DNA of 64,000 nt from an uncultured Nostocoides sp. (GTDB lineage: Bacteria; Actinomycetota; Actinomycetes; Actinomycetales; Dermatophilaceae), in NCBI GenBank assembly GCA_937858995.1, contig CALLZC010000083.1:1-64000 (forward strand), given 5' to 3'. The position numbers were made by a program, and so were the translations under genes. Each line of letters begins with the position of its first letter. The stretch's first letter is position 1. Below, piece after piece: positions 36,764-46,140 of this stretch. The notes under the pieces were generated by a model, which was given only the letters and a program-made list of their open reading frames with translations, did no database searches and was not told the origin of the DNA.

Positions 36764-38995
36764 CTAGTCGCGTGGTCGCAACACGGTCATGCGATGCGCT
36801 GCCCGGGTCAGCGCGACGTAGAGCACCCGGATGCCACCGGGAGCCTCATCGATGATCGCGTCGGGATCGACCACGACCGTCGCGTCCCACTCGAGACCCT
36901 TGGTCGACATCGGGTCGATGACCGTGACGCGCCCGCCGTGGCTGCCATCGAGGTCGGCGAGCGTATCGGCATACCGGGTCGGGGTGATCACCGCGATCGA
37001 GCCGGATACCTCATCGATGAGCGCCGCGAGCGACCTCTCCACGTCAGCGACGATGTCGCCAGTCATCGCTTGGTCGAGGGGTTCGACCCCGGTCTCGCGC
37101 ACCGCGTTGGGGATGTCCGCATCGGGGATGAAGCGCATGACGACGTCCCGCGCGTAGTCGAAGATCTCCCGGGCGTTGCGATAGTTGGTGTCGAGGTGGA
37201 AGTGGCGCCGCGGTTGGGTGCCGAACGCCTGCTCGCGAGCAGCCCGCGCTTCGCCGGCATCGGACCACGAGGCCTGGGCGGCGTCACCCACGATGGTCCA
37301 CGATGCATACTCGGCGCGCCGGCCGACCATCCGCCATTGCATGGGGGAGAGGTCTTGGGCCTCATCGACCAAGATGTGCGCGTAGTCCTCGGGAGCGCCC
37401 ACCTGTCCCTGGAGAAGGTGGTCGCGCGGCTCACCGCTGCGGGACGTCATCTGGGCCAGTGTCCGCGGCGATAGTTCGCGGGATTGGACACCGAGGCGCT
37501 CGTCCAGATCGTCGATTTCATAGAAGCCGCGGTCCTCGGCCGGCTGCTGCTGCACCAACCCGAGCCGCGCCGACAGATCGTCGATGAGGGCGACGTCGGC
37601 GACCGACCAGGTTCCCAGCTCCACCGCCTCGCGGATCGACTCGGCGAAGGCGGCCAGCTCCCCATCGGTGAAGATGCCGCGGCCATGGCGATAGGCCAGG
37701 TCCGTGTCCGCCAACCACAGCAGGACCTCGCGCGGATCGACCTGCGGCCACCACCGCTCCATGAAGTCATCAACGGCCATCGACTGCTCGAAGGATTCGA
37801 AGAAGTCCGCCCGCTCGCCGGCGCGATGGGTAGCCCACGCAGCCTCGGCAAGCATGCCCCGCGCACTGGCCGCTCCGGAGTTGCGCTGATGCCCACGCAG
37901 CACCCTGCGCCGGATGTCATCGAGCTGGGCGGGCGCGATGGTGATGGCTTGACCCCCGACGAAGGCGCGAAAGCCGTCCGGCGCCCCCGGCACCCGATCG
38001 CTCGCCACGCGCTCAAGAAGCCGCCGTACACGCAGAGTGCCCTTGATCGCTGCCACCTCGGGCCGATCGAGGCGCCCGGTGGTGATCGCGTCCACCACAT
38101 CCCCCAGCGATCGCAGGGTGACCGAGTCCTCACCCAGTGACGGCAGGACCCGCTCGATGTATGCGGTGTAGGCGCTGGATGGACCGATGACCAAGACGCC
38201 ACCGCCCTCATACCGGCGCCGCTCGTTGTAGAGGAGGTATGCCGCTCGGTGCAGCGCCACGACGGTCTTCCCGGTGCCGGGGCCACCGGTGATCTCGGTG
38301 ACCCCCCGGCCGGGCGCCCGGATGGCCTCGTCCTGATGGCGCTGAATCGTCGCGACGATGTCGCGCATGCGCGATCCACGGGTGCGCGTCAGCGCGGCCA
38401 TCAACGCCCCGTCGCCGACGACGACGAGGTCATCGGGTGCTTCCGGTGCCATGAGGTCGTCCTCGACGCCGACAACGACCGGGCCGCTGCTGCGCAAGAC
38501 CCGGCGTCGGATTACGCCATATGGCTGGGCCGGCGTGGCCCGATAGAAGGCCGCCGCCGCCGGCGCTCGCCAGTCGATGACCAACGGCTCGTAGTCTTCG
38601 TCGCGCACCCCGAGCCTCCCGATATAGCGGACCTGGCGATCACTAGCCAGCCACCACTGTGGCGGCAGGTCCGAGCCGGAGGTGGATCCCACGTCATCGA
38701 GGTCAAGGGTGTCGAGGCGGCCGAACACCAAGCCCTCGTACTGCTGGTCCAAGCTCGCCTGCCGCCGCGCGGCATTGAAGACCAGGGCATCGCGCTCGAA
38801 GAGGCCGGTGATCTCCTCGTCGCGGATGTCACCGACCCGATCGGTACGACCGCGGCTCATCCCATCGGCCGCCACGAGGCCTGCACGCTCGCTGGCGCGC
38901 GACAATTCCGCGTACACGGTGTCGACATGTGCCTGCTCGGCGGCGATCTCCCGCGCGACGACATCGGTGGTCGGCGCGGCAGTGGGGTGACTCAC
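36764..38995 (-). CDS. helR: UvrD/Rep-like helicase of the HelD/HelR family
   Basis: 743 residues. Walker A GGPGTGKT at 237-244, Walker B DEAQD at 544-548, and C-terminal motifs STKGLEWDATVVVDPD and RVLYVALTRAAHRM mark an SF1 ATPase. The long N-terminal coil (EIAAEQAHVDTVYAELSRA) and QASLDQQYEGLVFGRLD region are those of HelD-type proteins, which recycle stalled RNA polymerase; actinobacterial HelR can displace rifamycins. I saw no rifamycin-associated 19-base element upstream. Start is GTG 38995. Symbol tentative. Confidence 0.85.
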   Translation of the reverse strand: MSHPTAAPTTDVVAREIAAEQAHVDTVYAELSRASERAGLVAADGMSRGRTDRVGDIRDEEITGLFERDALVFNAARRQASLDQQYEGLVFGRLDTLDLDDVGSTSGSDLPPQWWLASDRQVRYIGRLGVRDEDYEPLVIDWRAPAAAAFYRATPAQPYGVIRRRVLRSSGPVVVGVEDDLMAPEAPDDLVVVGDGALMAALTRTRGSRMRDIVATIQRHQDEAIRAPGRGVTEITGGPGTGKTVVALHRAAYLLYNERRRYEGGGVLVIGPSSAYTAYIERVLPSLGEDSVTLRSLGDVVDAITTGRLDRPEVAAIKGTLRVRRLLERVASDRVPGAPDGFRAFVGGQAITIAPAQLDDIRRRVLRGHQRNSGAASARGMLAEAAWATHRAGERADFFESFEQSMAVDDFMERWWPQVDPREVLLWLADTDLAYRHGRGIFTDGELAAFAESIREAVELGTWSVADVALIDDLSARLGLVQQQPAEDRGFYEIDDLDERLGVQSRELSPRTLAQMTSRSGEPRDHLLQGQVGAPEDYAHILVDEAQDLSPMQWRMVGRRAEYASWTIVGDAAQASWSDAGEARAAREQAFGTQPRRHFHLDTNYRNAREIFDYARDVVMRFIPDADIPNAVRETGVEPLDQAMTGDIVADVERSLAALIDEVSGSIAVITPTRYADTLADLDGSHGGRVTVIDPMSTKGLEWDATVVVDPDAIIDEAPGGIRVLYVALTRAAHRMTVLRPRD

Positions 38996-39082
38996 GGGAA
39001 TCTCGCGATCAATGCCGGGAAACGGAACACATAAGTCTATCCGGGGCCGCGCCTTACCTCGTCCGCTGGCCGCCCGTGCCCG

Positions 39083-40099
39083 TCATACCAGGCCCTGGCG
39101 CACCGCTTCGACCCCCGCCTGGAACCTGGTGTCGGCACCCAGGCTGTCCAGCAGGTGCCGGACCCGGCGCTCGACCGTGCGTTGCGAGATTCCGAGCCGC
39201 CGGGTGATGGTCGAATCCGTGGCCCCACTCGCCAGCAGCTTGAGGATGACGGCGTCCCGGCTCGCCGTGGTCGAGCTCAGCGTGGCCTCCTGGGAGTGCA
39301 GTGGCACGGCGAAGCTCCAGAGGGCGTTCATGGTCCGAACCAGCGCGGCGACGAAGGCCGGATTGCGCACCAAGAGCGCACCCTGCCCAGTGGGGTCGAT
39401 ATTGCTGAACTCGACGACGGCGGCGCTCTCGTCGACGATGACGGCCGAGAAGTGCAGGGGGCGACCCGACAGTCGGATCTCCTCGCCGCCGATGCTGCGG
39501 TCCTTGAGCGCTTCGAGCGCCCCCGGAGTGTCCAGGACCGCCGGATCATAGATCGCGCGGATGTCGATGACCTCGCCGTAGGCATTGCGGAAGAGTTCCC
39601 GGTGCGAGTTGTAGGGGTCGAGCAGGAGTTGCCGGGTGCGGCGCGAGTCCGCGCGCAGGCAGAGGATCTCGGAGTTGGCGCCCGCGGTGATGGTGGCAGT
39701 CGCGGAGGCGATGTCGGCCAGGGAGCCGATGTCCCGATTGCCGCTGTCGGCCACGGTGGCCGCGCGGGCCGCGGCATACACCTGATGCACCTCGCTCGCG
39801 GTGGCGCGCCATGCCCGGGCGCGCCGCTCGGTGTCTGCGGCCCACGCGGGAAGCGCGATGTCCGGCGCCGGCACCTCCCAGGTGCCGTCGGCTCCGATCA
39901 CCAGCAAGCCGCGCTGGTGGAGCACCAAGCTGGCGTGTTCCACCAACTCCAGGTCGATCCCGGAGGCGACGAGAGACTCCCGGGTTGGCTGCGCCTGCCC
40001 CAGGATGGCGAGGTAGACGAGACTGATCTCCTCCTCGCTCAGCAGATGCGGGGACCGTGGGACGGGTGGGGAATCGGAGGCCTCTGGCACGGGATCCAC
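39083..40099 (-). CDS. LuxR-type transcriptional regulator with N-terminal TrmB-like HTH
   Basis: 338 residues. The C-terminal LuxR-type helix-turn-helix is clear (LKLLASGATDSTITRRLGISQRTVERRVRHLLDSLG pattern, about residues 275-325). The N-terminus (about 18-70) looks like a second winged helix (LVYLAILGQAQPTRESLVASG), and the middle resembles the phospholipase D-like sensor fold of TrmB-family regulators (NSEILCLRADSRRTRQLLLD). No ligand or target is evident. Start GTG 40099; divergent from the 6C RNA and purD. Confidence 0.82.
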   Translation of the reverse strand: MDPVPEASDSPPVPRSPHLLSEEEISLVYLAILGQAQPTRESLVASGIDLELVEHASLVLHQRGLLVIGADGTWEVPAPDIALPAWAADTERRARAWRATASEVHQVYAAARAATVADSGNRDIGSLADIASATATITAGANSEILCLRADSRRTRQLLLDPYNSHRELFRNAYGEVIDIRAIYDPAVLDTPGALEALKDRSIGGEEIRLSGRPLHFSAVIVDESAAVVEFSNIDPTGQGALLVRNPAFVAALVRTMNALWSFAVPLHSQEATLSSTTASRDAVILKLLASGATDSTITRRLGISQRTVERRVRHLLDSLGADTRFQAGVEAVRQGLV

Positions 40100-40199
40100 C
40101 GTGCCACAGTTGGCGGATTTCCGTCAATGACGGTGAACACACAGGTCGCGGCTTTACTCGAGAGTAGAAATTTGTAAAACTTTCATTGGTTGATCCCGC

Positions 40200-40311
40200 G
40201 TCAACCCGCACGCTGAGCGCCGGTTCCCCCCAACCAGAGCGCCGCGTGCACAGGCGCGGTGTTCCCGGGGGAATCCCCCCCTGCACCCCGGGAACACCGC
40301 GCCGTTTTAAT
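40200..40311 (+). ncRNA. 6C small RNA
   Basis: Two hairpins with C-run loops, the hallmark of the actinobacterial 6C RNA. Hairpin 1: GCACGC (40208-40213) pairs GCGTGC (40244-40249), GCGC pairs GCGC (40217-40220, 40239-40242), GGTT pairs AACC around a loop of exactly six C (40226-40231). Hairpin 2: an 18-bp perfect stem (40253-40270 with 40286-40303) whose loop has seven C (40275-40281), followed by GTTTTAAT as terminator. An AT-rich patch at 40155-40195 probably holds the promoter. The mycobacterial member binds and regulates mRNAs through its C loops. Confidence 0.85.
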
Positions 40312-40378
40312 CGGTACGCGGTGGCAGACCTCCCCAACCCCCAGTGACTGCTGGGCTGAGACCTCCTGATCCTAGGCA

Positions 40379-40384
40379 TAGGGT
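40379..40384 (+). promoter_or_regulatory. -10 box, leaderless start of purD
   Basis: TAGGGT lies six bases before GTG 40391. No Shine-Dalgarno sequence is present. Confidence 0.45.
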
Positions 40385-40390
40385 TGCCCC

Positions 40391-41671
40391 GTGAAGGTGC
40401 TTGTCGTGGGATCCGGGGCGCGTGAGCACGCGCTGGTGCTCGCCCTCCTCGCCGACCCGAGCGTGGATGCGGTTATTGCTGCCCCAGGGAACCCGGGAAT
40501 CGCACGCATCGCCGCCTGCGAGCCGATCGCGGGAAGCCTCACCGAGAGTCCCGAACTGGTTGCCGTCGCGCGCAAGCATGAGGTCGACCTGGTGGTCATC
40601 GGACCCGAGGCACCGCTGGTCGATGGCGTCGCGGATGACCTGCGCCACGCCGGGTTCGCCACCTTCGGTCCCTCCGCACAGGCAGCGCAGTTGGAGGGCA
40701 GCAAGGCCTTCGCCAAGCGGATCATGGCCGAAGCCGGCGTCCCCACCGCACTGGCGCACGTGTGCACCACCATGTCCGAGGTCGCGGATGCCATCGACGC
40801 CTTTGGCACCCCGTATGTCGTCAAGGACGATGGCCTCGCGGCGGGCAAGGGGGTCCTGGTCACCGACGTTCGCGAGGATGCGCTGGCGCACGCCGCTGCC
40901 ACGCTCGCGCGACCGGACGGGCGGATCGTTGTCGAGGAATATCTGGAGGGGCCCGAGGTCTCGCTCTTTTGCCTCAGCGATGGCGAGGAGGTCGTTGCCC
41001 TATCCCCGGCCCAGGATTTCAAGCGGCTCGACGATGGTGATGCCGGGCCCAACACGGGCGGCATGGGGGCGTACTCGCCGCTCCCCTGGGCACCACATGA
41101 CCTTGCCGACGACATCCTGGAGCGCGTAGCCCGGCCGACGATCCGCCAAATGGCGCTGTTGGGTATGCCGTTCGCCGGGGTCCTGTACGTCGGGCTCGCC
41201 CTGACCGTTCGCGGCCCACGGGTGATCGAGTTCAATGTCCGGTTCGGCGACCCTGAGACCCAGGTCGTGCTGGCCCGCTTGCGCACTCCGCTCGCCGGCC
41301 TGCTGTATGCGGCCGCGACCGGCCACCTCGCCGACGCGGCGCCACCGACCTGGCGTGAAGAGTCCGCGGTCACCGTGGTCTTGGCGGCGCAGGGCTACCC
41401 CACAGCGCCGGTCGTGGGTCATCCGATCACCGGGCTGGACGAGGCCGGGGAGGACACGTCATACGTCCTGCACGCGGGGACGAGTCACGGCCCCGAGGGG
41501 ATCGTCAGTGCCGGAGGTCGGGTGCTCAGCGTTGTGGGGCTGGGTGCAGACCTTGCTGCGGCGCGAGCGGCGGCATACGCGCGGATGGAGCGAATCGCTT
41601 TGCCCGGCGGGCACTTTCGTCGTGACATCGCGCTGGCGGCCCAGCGCGACGAGATCCGCATTTCCGGATGA
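40391..41671 (+). CDS. purD: Phosphoribosylamine--glycine ligase
   Basis: GAR synthetase, second step of de novo purine synthesis, 426 residues. ATP-grasp family: [75 protein letters not shown] [19 protein letters not shown] 40391 as start. Its TGA overlaps the purC start by ATGA. Confidence 0.97.
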   Translation: MKVLVVGSGAREHALVLALLADPSVDAVIAAPGNPGIARIAACEPIAGSLTESPELVAVARKHEVDLVVIGPEAPLVDGVADDLRHAGFATFGPSAQAAQLEGSKAFAKRIMAEAGVPTALAHVCTTMSEVADAIDAFGTPYVVKDDGLAAGKGVLVTDVREDALAHAAATLARPDGRIVVEEYLEGPEVSLFCLSDGEEVVALSPAQDFKRLDDGDAGPNTGGMGAYSPLPWAPHDLADDILERVARPTIRQMALLGMPFAGVLYVGLALTVRGPRVIEFNVRFGDPETQVVLARLRTPLAGLLYAAATGHLADAAPPTWREESAVTVVLAAQGYPTAPVVGHPITGLDEAGEDTSYVLHAGTSHGPEGIVSAGGRVLSVVGLGADLAAARAAAYARMERIALPGGHFRRDIALAAQRDEIRISG

Positions 41672-42567
41672 AAGAGGCAGACGGCCCCGTGATCAAGGTG
41701 CCTGGCTACGTCCATCTCTATTCGGGAAAAGTCCGCGACCTCTATGCCCCGCTCCTGGCCGACGGAGAGGTCGATCCAGATCGGTTGCTGCTCGTGGCCT
41801 CGGACCGGATGTCCGCCTATGACCACATCCTGCGCACAACGATTCCGGACAAGGGCCGGGTGCTGACCCAACTCTCGCTGTGGTGGTTCGAGCGCCTGGC
41901 CGATCTCCTGCCGAACCACGTGCTGTCCACGCACGTGCCAGAGGTCGTCGCGGGGCGGGCGATCCTGGTGCGGCGACTGCGGATGCTGCCCGTCGAGTGC
42001 GTTGCCCGCGCCTACCTCACTGGGGGCGGGCTGGGGGAGTACCGGGCCAGCGGCGCCGTGAGCGGCATACCCCTGCCGTCGGGGCTGCGGGACGGTTCGC
42101 GGCTGCCGGAACCGATCTTCACCCCCTCCACCAAGGCACCCGCCGGCGAGCACGACGAGCCCATGGCGTATGCCGAGGTCGTCGCCACGATCGGCGCCGA
42201 CCGGGCGGCCGAGGTACGCGATCTCACGCTCGCCATCCTGATGCGTGCCAACGCCATCGCCGCCGAGAGCGGGATCCTCATTGCCGACACCAAGGTCGAG
42301 TTCGGAATCGATGCCGATGGTGGGGTCATGCTGGCGGATGAGGTCCTCACCCCCGATTCCTCGCGGTTCTGGCCGGCCGCCACCTGGCAGCCCGGCCGTA
42401 CCCAGGAGTCCTTCGACAAGCAATACGTCCGCGATTGGCTGACGAGAGACAGTGGCTGGGACAAGGCCAGTGGCCAGGAACCACCACCGCTTCCCGAGGC
42501 CGTCGTGGCCGCGACCCGCGCGCGCTATATGGAGGCCTACGAGCGCCTGACCGGCCTGCGGTTGTAG
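41668..42567 (+). CDS. purC: SAICAR synthetase
   Basis: Phosphoribosylaminoimidazole-succinocarboxamide synthase, 299 residues. [70 protein letters not shown] and [16 protein letters not shown] are the family blocks. ATG 41668 overlaps purD by four bases, so translation is coupled; GTG 41689 would remove only seven residues and has GAGG at a longer distance. Confidence 0.97.
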   Translation: MKEADGPVIKVPGYVHLYSGKVRDLYAPLLADGEVDPDRLLLVASDRMSAYDHILRTTIPDKGRVLTQLSLWWFERLADLLPNHVLSTHVPEVVAGRAILVRRLRMLPVECVARAYLTGGGLGEYRASGAVSGIPLPSGLRDGSRLPEPIFTPSTKAPAGEHDEPMAYAEVVATIGADRAAEVRDLTLAILMRANAIAAESGILIADTKVEFGIDADGGVMLADEVLTPDSSRFWPAATWQPGRTQESFDKQYVRDWLTRDSGWDKASGQEPPPLPEAVVAATRARYMEAYERLTGLRL

Positions 42568-42598
42568 GCCGCGCACCGCGTCGGGGGTGGCGGGTGGC

Positions 42599-42626
42599 GA
42601 GTGTCGGGAGGCGAGTGTCGGGAGGC
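42599..42626 (+). repeat. 14-base tandem duplication
   Basis: GAGTGTCGGGAGGC repeated exactly twice, then GATT, 32 bases after the purC stop. Part of a palindrome-rich intergenic stretch (42568-42735). Confidence 0.8.
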
Positions 42627-42632
42627 GATTCA

Positions 42633-42649
42633 CCTTCTGCTAGCAGAGG
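42633..42649. repeat. TGCTAGCA-centred palindrome
   Basis: CCTTCTGCTAGCAGAGG, palindromic save for one base pair, repeats the core of the 20985-21016 palindrome between other genes. Confidence 0.5.
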
Positions 42650-42655
42650 CTGCGT

Positions 42656-42687
42656 TCAGCCCCACAGGTTGCATCCTGTGGGGCTGA
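42656..42687 (+). terminator. Hairpin terminator after purC
   Basis: A perfect 13-bp stem, TCAGCCCCACAGG with CCTGTGGGGCTGA, around TTGCAT. A second perfect hairpin, GCTGAG-TTGG-CTCAGC, follows at 42699-42714. No T-run. Confidence 0.6.
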
Positions 42688-42709
42688 GCGCACGGTGTGC
42701 TGAGTTGGC
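42683..42709 (+). repeat. Dispersed intergenic repeat, copy 2
   Basis: Matches 14250-14276 at 23 of 27 bases, with the four differences in the middle. It overlaps the right arm of the terminator stem and the following small hairpin. Confidence 0.5.
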
Positions 42710-42735
42710 TCAGCCCTTCCCACGGGTGGGGCAAA

Positions 42736-43101
42736 ATGGCGGGTATGCCGCCGCGTCGCCGAATCCGTGTCGCGGACGGTGCCGCCGCTCTGGAGTCATG
42801 GCGCGAGGGCGCAGACCTGTCGCCTGAGGTGATGGCCCTCGCGGTGCGGTTCACGCTCGAAGAGCTGGCACATCGGCACCCGGGTCGAAGCGTCGAGGTG
42901 CGGGTGCCCCCGTTTGGGGCAACCCAGTGCATCGCGGGGCCAGTGCACCGGCGCGGGACCCCAGCCAATGTCGTGGAGGCACCGCCCACGACGTGGCTCG
43001 CGCTGGTGACGGGGACCCTCACGTGGGCTCAGGCGGTGGAGTCCGGCATGTTGCGCTGGAGCGGGAGCCGCTCGGACCTGAGCGACTATGTGCCCTTGTG
43101 A
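42736..43101 (+). CDS. Sterol carrier family protein
   Basis: A 121-residue actinobacterial protein of the sterol-carrier-like (SCP2-related, MDMPI C-terminal type) group: VRFTLEELAHRHPGRSVEVRVPPFGATQCI and PTTWLALVTGTLTWAQAVESGMLRWSGSRSDLSDYVPL-type ending. Its relatives lie next to purF in mycobacteria, so the purine neighbourhood is conserved although purF here is 8 kb away. ATG 42736 (GGTGGGG upstream) is chosen; ATG 42745 is possible. Function unknown. Confidence 0.82.
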   Translation: MAGMPPRRRIRVADGAAALESWREGADLSPEVMALAVRFTLEELAHRHPGRSVEVRVPPFGATQCIAGPVHRRGTPANVVEAPPTTWLALVTGTLTWAQAVESGMLRWSGSRSDLSDYVPL

Positions 43102-43120
43102 CCCCAAGGGCACGTGCCCT
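43090..43120. terminator. Overlapping hairpins at a convergent gene end
   Basis: GTGCCCTTG (43090-43098) pairs with CAAGGGCAC (43105-43113), a stem that contains the stop codon of the sterol-carrier gene. The right arm is also part of a second palindrome, AGGGCACGTGCCCT (43107-43120). The two folds exclude each other. Confidence 0.5.
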
Positions 43121-43128
43121 CGCGGGGG

Positions 43129-44124
43129 CTATTCGCCGGGGTAGCGCACGCCGATCTGGTCGCGGACCGTGTCCATGGTGCGCATGATGGCGAGCGTGTC
43201 CCGCAGCGGCATGAGCGGGCTCTCCAGGGCACCGATGCTTAGGCAACGGGCCGCCTCGGCGGCCTCATACTTCAATCCGAGGTGACGAATACCCACGTCG
43301 TCGGACCAGGTGCCGAGCACCGTTCCGGACGAATCGATGAGCCGCACCAGGTTGGGGTTGTAGAAGTCGCCGGCAACCTCGATGCGCGCCCGGTCGCCGG
43401 CGATGCAGGCGGTGGTCGGTGTCTTTGCGCCCATCGTCGCGTTGAGGACGGCGTGTGCGCCGGCCGCACCCGTGGCCACGATGCTCACATTGGCATCGAC
43501 GCCCCGGTCTGTCAGCGTGCCCACCGCTCGGACGTCACCGAGGTCGCCAATGACCATCTGCGCCAAAGAGATCGGATAGATGCCTAAATCGAGCAGCCCA
43601 CCGCCGGCGAGGGCCGGGTCCGAGAGGCGCTGTGGTCCGTGCGGCCACAACAATTGACCGTGATCGGCAAAGACGGTGCGCACCGTCCCGACGTGACCAC
43701 CGGAAACAAGCTGCCGAATTACGTCATAGTGGGGGAGGAAGCGAGCCCACATCGCCTCCATGCAGAACGTGCCAGCCGACTGCGCAGCCGCGACCACCTC
43801 CTGGGCCTGCGCCACATTGCGGGTGAACGCCTTCTCGACGAGGACGGGTTTGCCGGCCGCCAACGCAAGCAGGGCATGGTCGCGGTGTTCCGAGTGGGGG
43901 CTCGCGACATACACCATGTCGACCTCGTCGGCGGTCACGAGCTCTTCATAGCTCCCGACCGCTCGGGCCACCTCGTGCTGGGCCGCGAAGGCGTGAGCTC
44001 GCTCGTGCCGCCGCGAACCGACCACGGCGAGGTGGCCGCGGGTGCCCGTGCGGACGGCATACGCAAAGGCACCGGCGATCAGTCCCGTCCCGAGGATGCC
44101 CCACCGCACCGGCGGGGCATCCAT
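43129..44124 (-). CDS. Gfo/Idh/MocA family oxidoreductase
   Basis: 331 residues, NAD(P)-dependent sugar or diol dehydrogenase family. Rossmann motif WGILGTGLIAGAFA at the N-terminus, DMVYVASPHSEHRDHALLAL, catalytic Lys in VLVEKAFTRN, MEAMWARFLPHY, and GGGLLDLGIYPI with the conserved His/Tyr region. Closest in pattern to trans-1,2-dihydrobenzene-1,2-diol/D-xylose dehydrogenase-like enzymes. ATG 44124 begins the Rossmann fold directly; the frame stays open to 44274. Confidence 0.88.
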   Translation of the reverse strand: MDAPPVRWGILGTGLIAGAFAYAVRTGTRGHLAVVGSRRHERAHAFAAQHEVARAVGSYEELVTADEVDMVYVASPHSEHRDHALLALAAGKPVLVEKAFTRNVAQAQEVVAAAQSAGTFCMEAMWARFLPHYDVIRQLVSGGHVGTVRTVFADHGQLLWPHGPQRLSDPALAGGGLLDLGIYPISLAQMVIGDLGDVRAVGTLTDRGVDANVSIVATGAAGAHAVLNATMGAKTPTTACIAGDRARIEVAGDFYNPNLVRLIDSSGTVLGTWSDDVGIRHLGLKYEAAEAARCLSIGALESPLMPLRDTLAIMRTMDTVRDQIGVRYPGE

Positions 44125-44158
44125 CGGGTCCGGGATCCGACTCTGCGGAAGGTCCACG

Positions 44159-45676
44159 TCAGCCAGCGGCGCGAAGCTTGGCGTTGGTCGCGATCCGATC
44201 TGCGGATGCGGGCGTTGAGTGGGTGCCGCGCGCCGGAAGGAAGCCGTTGGCGGCGGTGTGCGCAGGTGCCACACGCGCGGTGAGCCAGGCGTGGAAGAAC
44301 GCCGTCAGTTCCTCGCCCGAGACACGCTCAGCCATCGCCGTGAACTCTGCGACGCTGCCATTTCCGTAGCGTTTGGAGGTCGCCCAGTTGCGCAGCAGCT
44401 TCTCCATGTCCGCTTCGCCGATGCGGTTGCGCAAGGCCGCCAGGGTCATGCCGCCGCGCAGATAGACCTGGAAGGCGAACTCGTTCTTGGCGCCAGGGTT
44501 GGAGATGGGAAGCCTCCAGAAGTCGGGCTCGGCGGCGAAGGCTGCGTAGTACTCCTCGAGAAGTTGGTTGGTGGTTCCTTCGCCGTGCTTGTCCGACCAC
44601 AGGAACTCCACATAGGTCGCGAAGCCCTCGTTCAGCCAGATGTCGCGCCAGTTCGTCACGCTCACCGAGTCGCCGAACCACTGGTGCGCCAATTCGTGGA
44701 CAACGACGTAGATATTGCTGCCCCCGCTCCAGAAAGCCGGGGAGTAGACCGGGCGTTGCTGGGTTTCGAGCGCGAATCCGGCGTTCATCGGCACGACGAC
44801 CCCGCCGACCTCCTTGAAGGGGTAGGCGCCGAACTGGGCTGCTCCCCAGTTGACCACGGATGGGGTGCGCAGCAGGTCGGTCCGGGCCCGGGTGATGGCC
44901 GCGTCGCTGCGGCTCTGGGTGATGGCGGTGGTGTACGGCCGCTTGTTCATCGTGCCGGTCAGCACCTCGTACTGCCCGACGGCCAGGAAGGCGAGATAGG
45001 TCGCCATCGGTGAGGACGAGGACCACTTCCAGGTGTCCTTGGTCGCCCCGCTGGTCATCCCGCCGAAGTCGCCGGCCCCGATGGCCTCGAGACCCTTGGG
45101 CACCGTAAAGCTCATCTGGTAGGTGGCCTTGTCGCGGGGATGATCGTTGCTGGGGAACCACCACGCGGCGATCTCCGGCTCCCCGAGGGCCAGGGCTTCG
45201 GTGCCGGAGCCGATCCAGGGGCTGACCCCGTTGTAGCTCAGGCGGCTAGGGATGCCGGTGTAGGTCACCTTCACGATCATCGTCGCGCCGTTGCGGACGG
45301 GCAGGACCGGCTTGACGACCAGTTCGTGCGGGTCGGGTTTTGCGAAGTCGGCGGCCTTGCCGTTGACCGTGACGGACTTCGCCTGGAGCATCAGATCGAG
45401 GTTGAAGGACGACAGGTCCTGGGTCGCCTTCGCGGTGATGATCGCCGTGCCGGTGATCCGACCGGACGTCGGAACGTAGTCCACGAACAAGCTGTAGTTC
45501 GAAACGTCGTAGCCGCCGTTACCGTATGCGGGGTAGTACGGATCGCCGATCCCCCCGGATCCGGGGGCGGGCTCGGCGAGGGCGGCGGTGGCCGCGAGCA
45601 GCGTGAGCGCCGTCGCCCCCGCGGTCGCCAGCCGCGCCGTTCGGCGGGCGGGATGGGCTGTCGTAGTCGTAGTCAT
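44159..45676 (-). CDS. Secreted M1 family metallopeptidase
   Basis: 505 residues. Signal peptide (about 1-37, ending ATAALAEPA), then the aminopeptidase-N fold: beta saddle YDVSNYSLFVDYVPTSGRITG, zinc site HELAHQW at 327-333 with the third ligand in NEGFATYVEF (Glu 350), exactly HExxH-x18-E. The exopeptidase motif GxMEN is replaced by VPMNAG, as in many secreted actinobacterial members, so specificity may differ. Start ATG 45676 has GGGAGG upstream. Divergent from the small membrane protein. Confidence 0.9.
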   Translation of the reverse strand: MTTTTTAHPARRTARLATAGATALTLLAATAALAEPAPGSGGIGDPYYPAYGNGGYDVSNYSLFVDYVPTSGRITGTAIITAKATQDLSSFNLDLMLQAKSVTVNGKAADFAKPDPHELVVKPVLPVRNGATMIVKVTYTGIPSRLSYNGVSPWIGSGTEALALGEPEIAAWWFPSNDHPRDKATYQMSFTVPKGLEAIGAGDFGGMTSGATKDTWKWSSSSPMATYLAFLAVGQYEVLTGTMNKRPYTTAITQSRSDAAITRARTDLLRTPSVVNWGAAQFGAYPFKEVGGVVVPMNAGFALETQQRPVYSPAFWSGGSNIYVVVHELAHQWFGDSVSVTNWRDIWLNEGFATYVEFLWSDKHGEGTTNQLLEEYYAAFAAEPDFWRLPISNPGAKNEFAFQVYLRGGMTLAALRNRIGEADMEKLLRNWATSKRYGNGSVAEFTAMAERVSGEELTAFFHAWLTARVAPAHTAANGFLPARGTHSTPASADRIATNAKLRAAG

Positions 45677-45783
45677 CGGTGGTCCTCCCAGTTCGTCAAT
45701 GAACGAATGACACACTAGGCGGGGCCACCGACAAGCGCGCGGTGGAGCGCTGCCGTTTCGCAGCTGAAAGTTCAAGGAGCCGT

Positions 45784-46002
45784 ATGCCCAGCAAGTCGCC
45801 CCGGGAGCCCCGCGTCATGGCGTTCATCGCAACGGGCGGGGTCCTGGGCTTCGTTGCCGGGTCCGGAGTCTTTCTGCTGACCGACGACAACGGCCAGTAC
45901 AGCGCCCGCACGGCCGTTGGCTACCTGGCCGTTTTCGGTATGTTGCTCGGCGCTTTGCTCGGGACCGTGGTCGCGGCGCTCCTGGCGGGACGTCGCCGCT
46001 GA
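45784..46002 (+). CDS. Small two-segment membrane protein
   Basis: 72 residues with a basic N-terminus (PSKSPREPR), two hydrophobic segments (MAFIATGGVLGFVAGSGVFL and VGYLAVFGMLLGALLGTVVAA) and a basic end (AGRRR). AAGGAG five bases before ATG 45784 is a strong ribosome site. I recognise no family with certainty; it sits 138 bases before the arfA-like gene on the same strand. Confidence 0.7.
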   Translation: MPSKSPREPRVMAFIATGGVLGFVAGSGVFLLTDDNGQYSARTAVGYLAVFGMLLGALLGTVVAALLAGRRR

Positions 46003-46140
46003 GGCTGCGCTGCGAGTGCTGTCATGAAGGTAACGGCCATCTGAGGCCCGACACACGACGAGCGAGCCGCCTCTTGTCGCACCTGCGACGTATGTTTGTG
46101 CTGCCGGCGCGCTCAGCGCGGCAGTGGGACGGGAGAAACG

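Noticed and set aside
38996..39082. Rifamycin-associated element upstream of the HelR-type gene
   Set aside because: No GGGGCTTGC-type palindrome was found in this stretch.
40312..40390. Purine riboswitch before purD
   Set aside because: Only a small CCCAG/CTGGG hairpin is present and the start appears leaderless; the structured part upstream is explained by 6C RNA.
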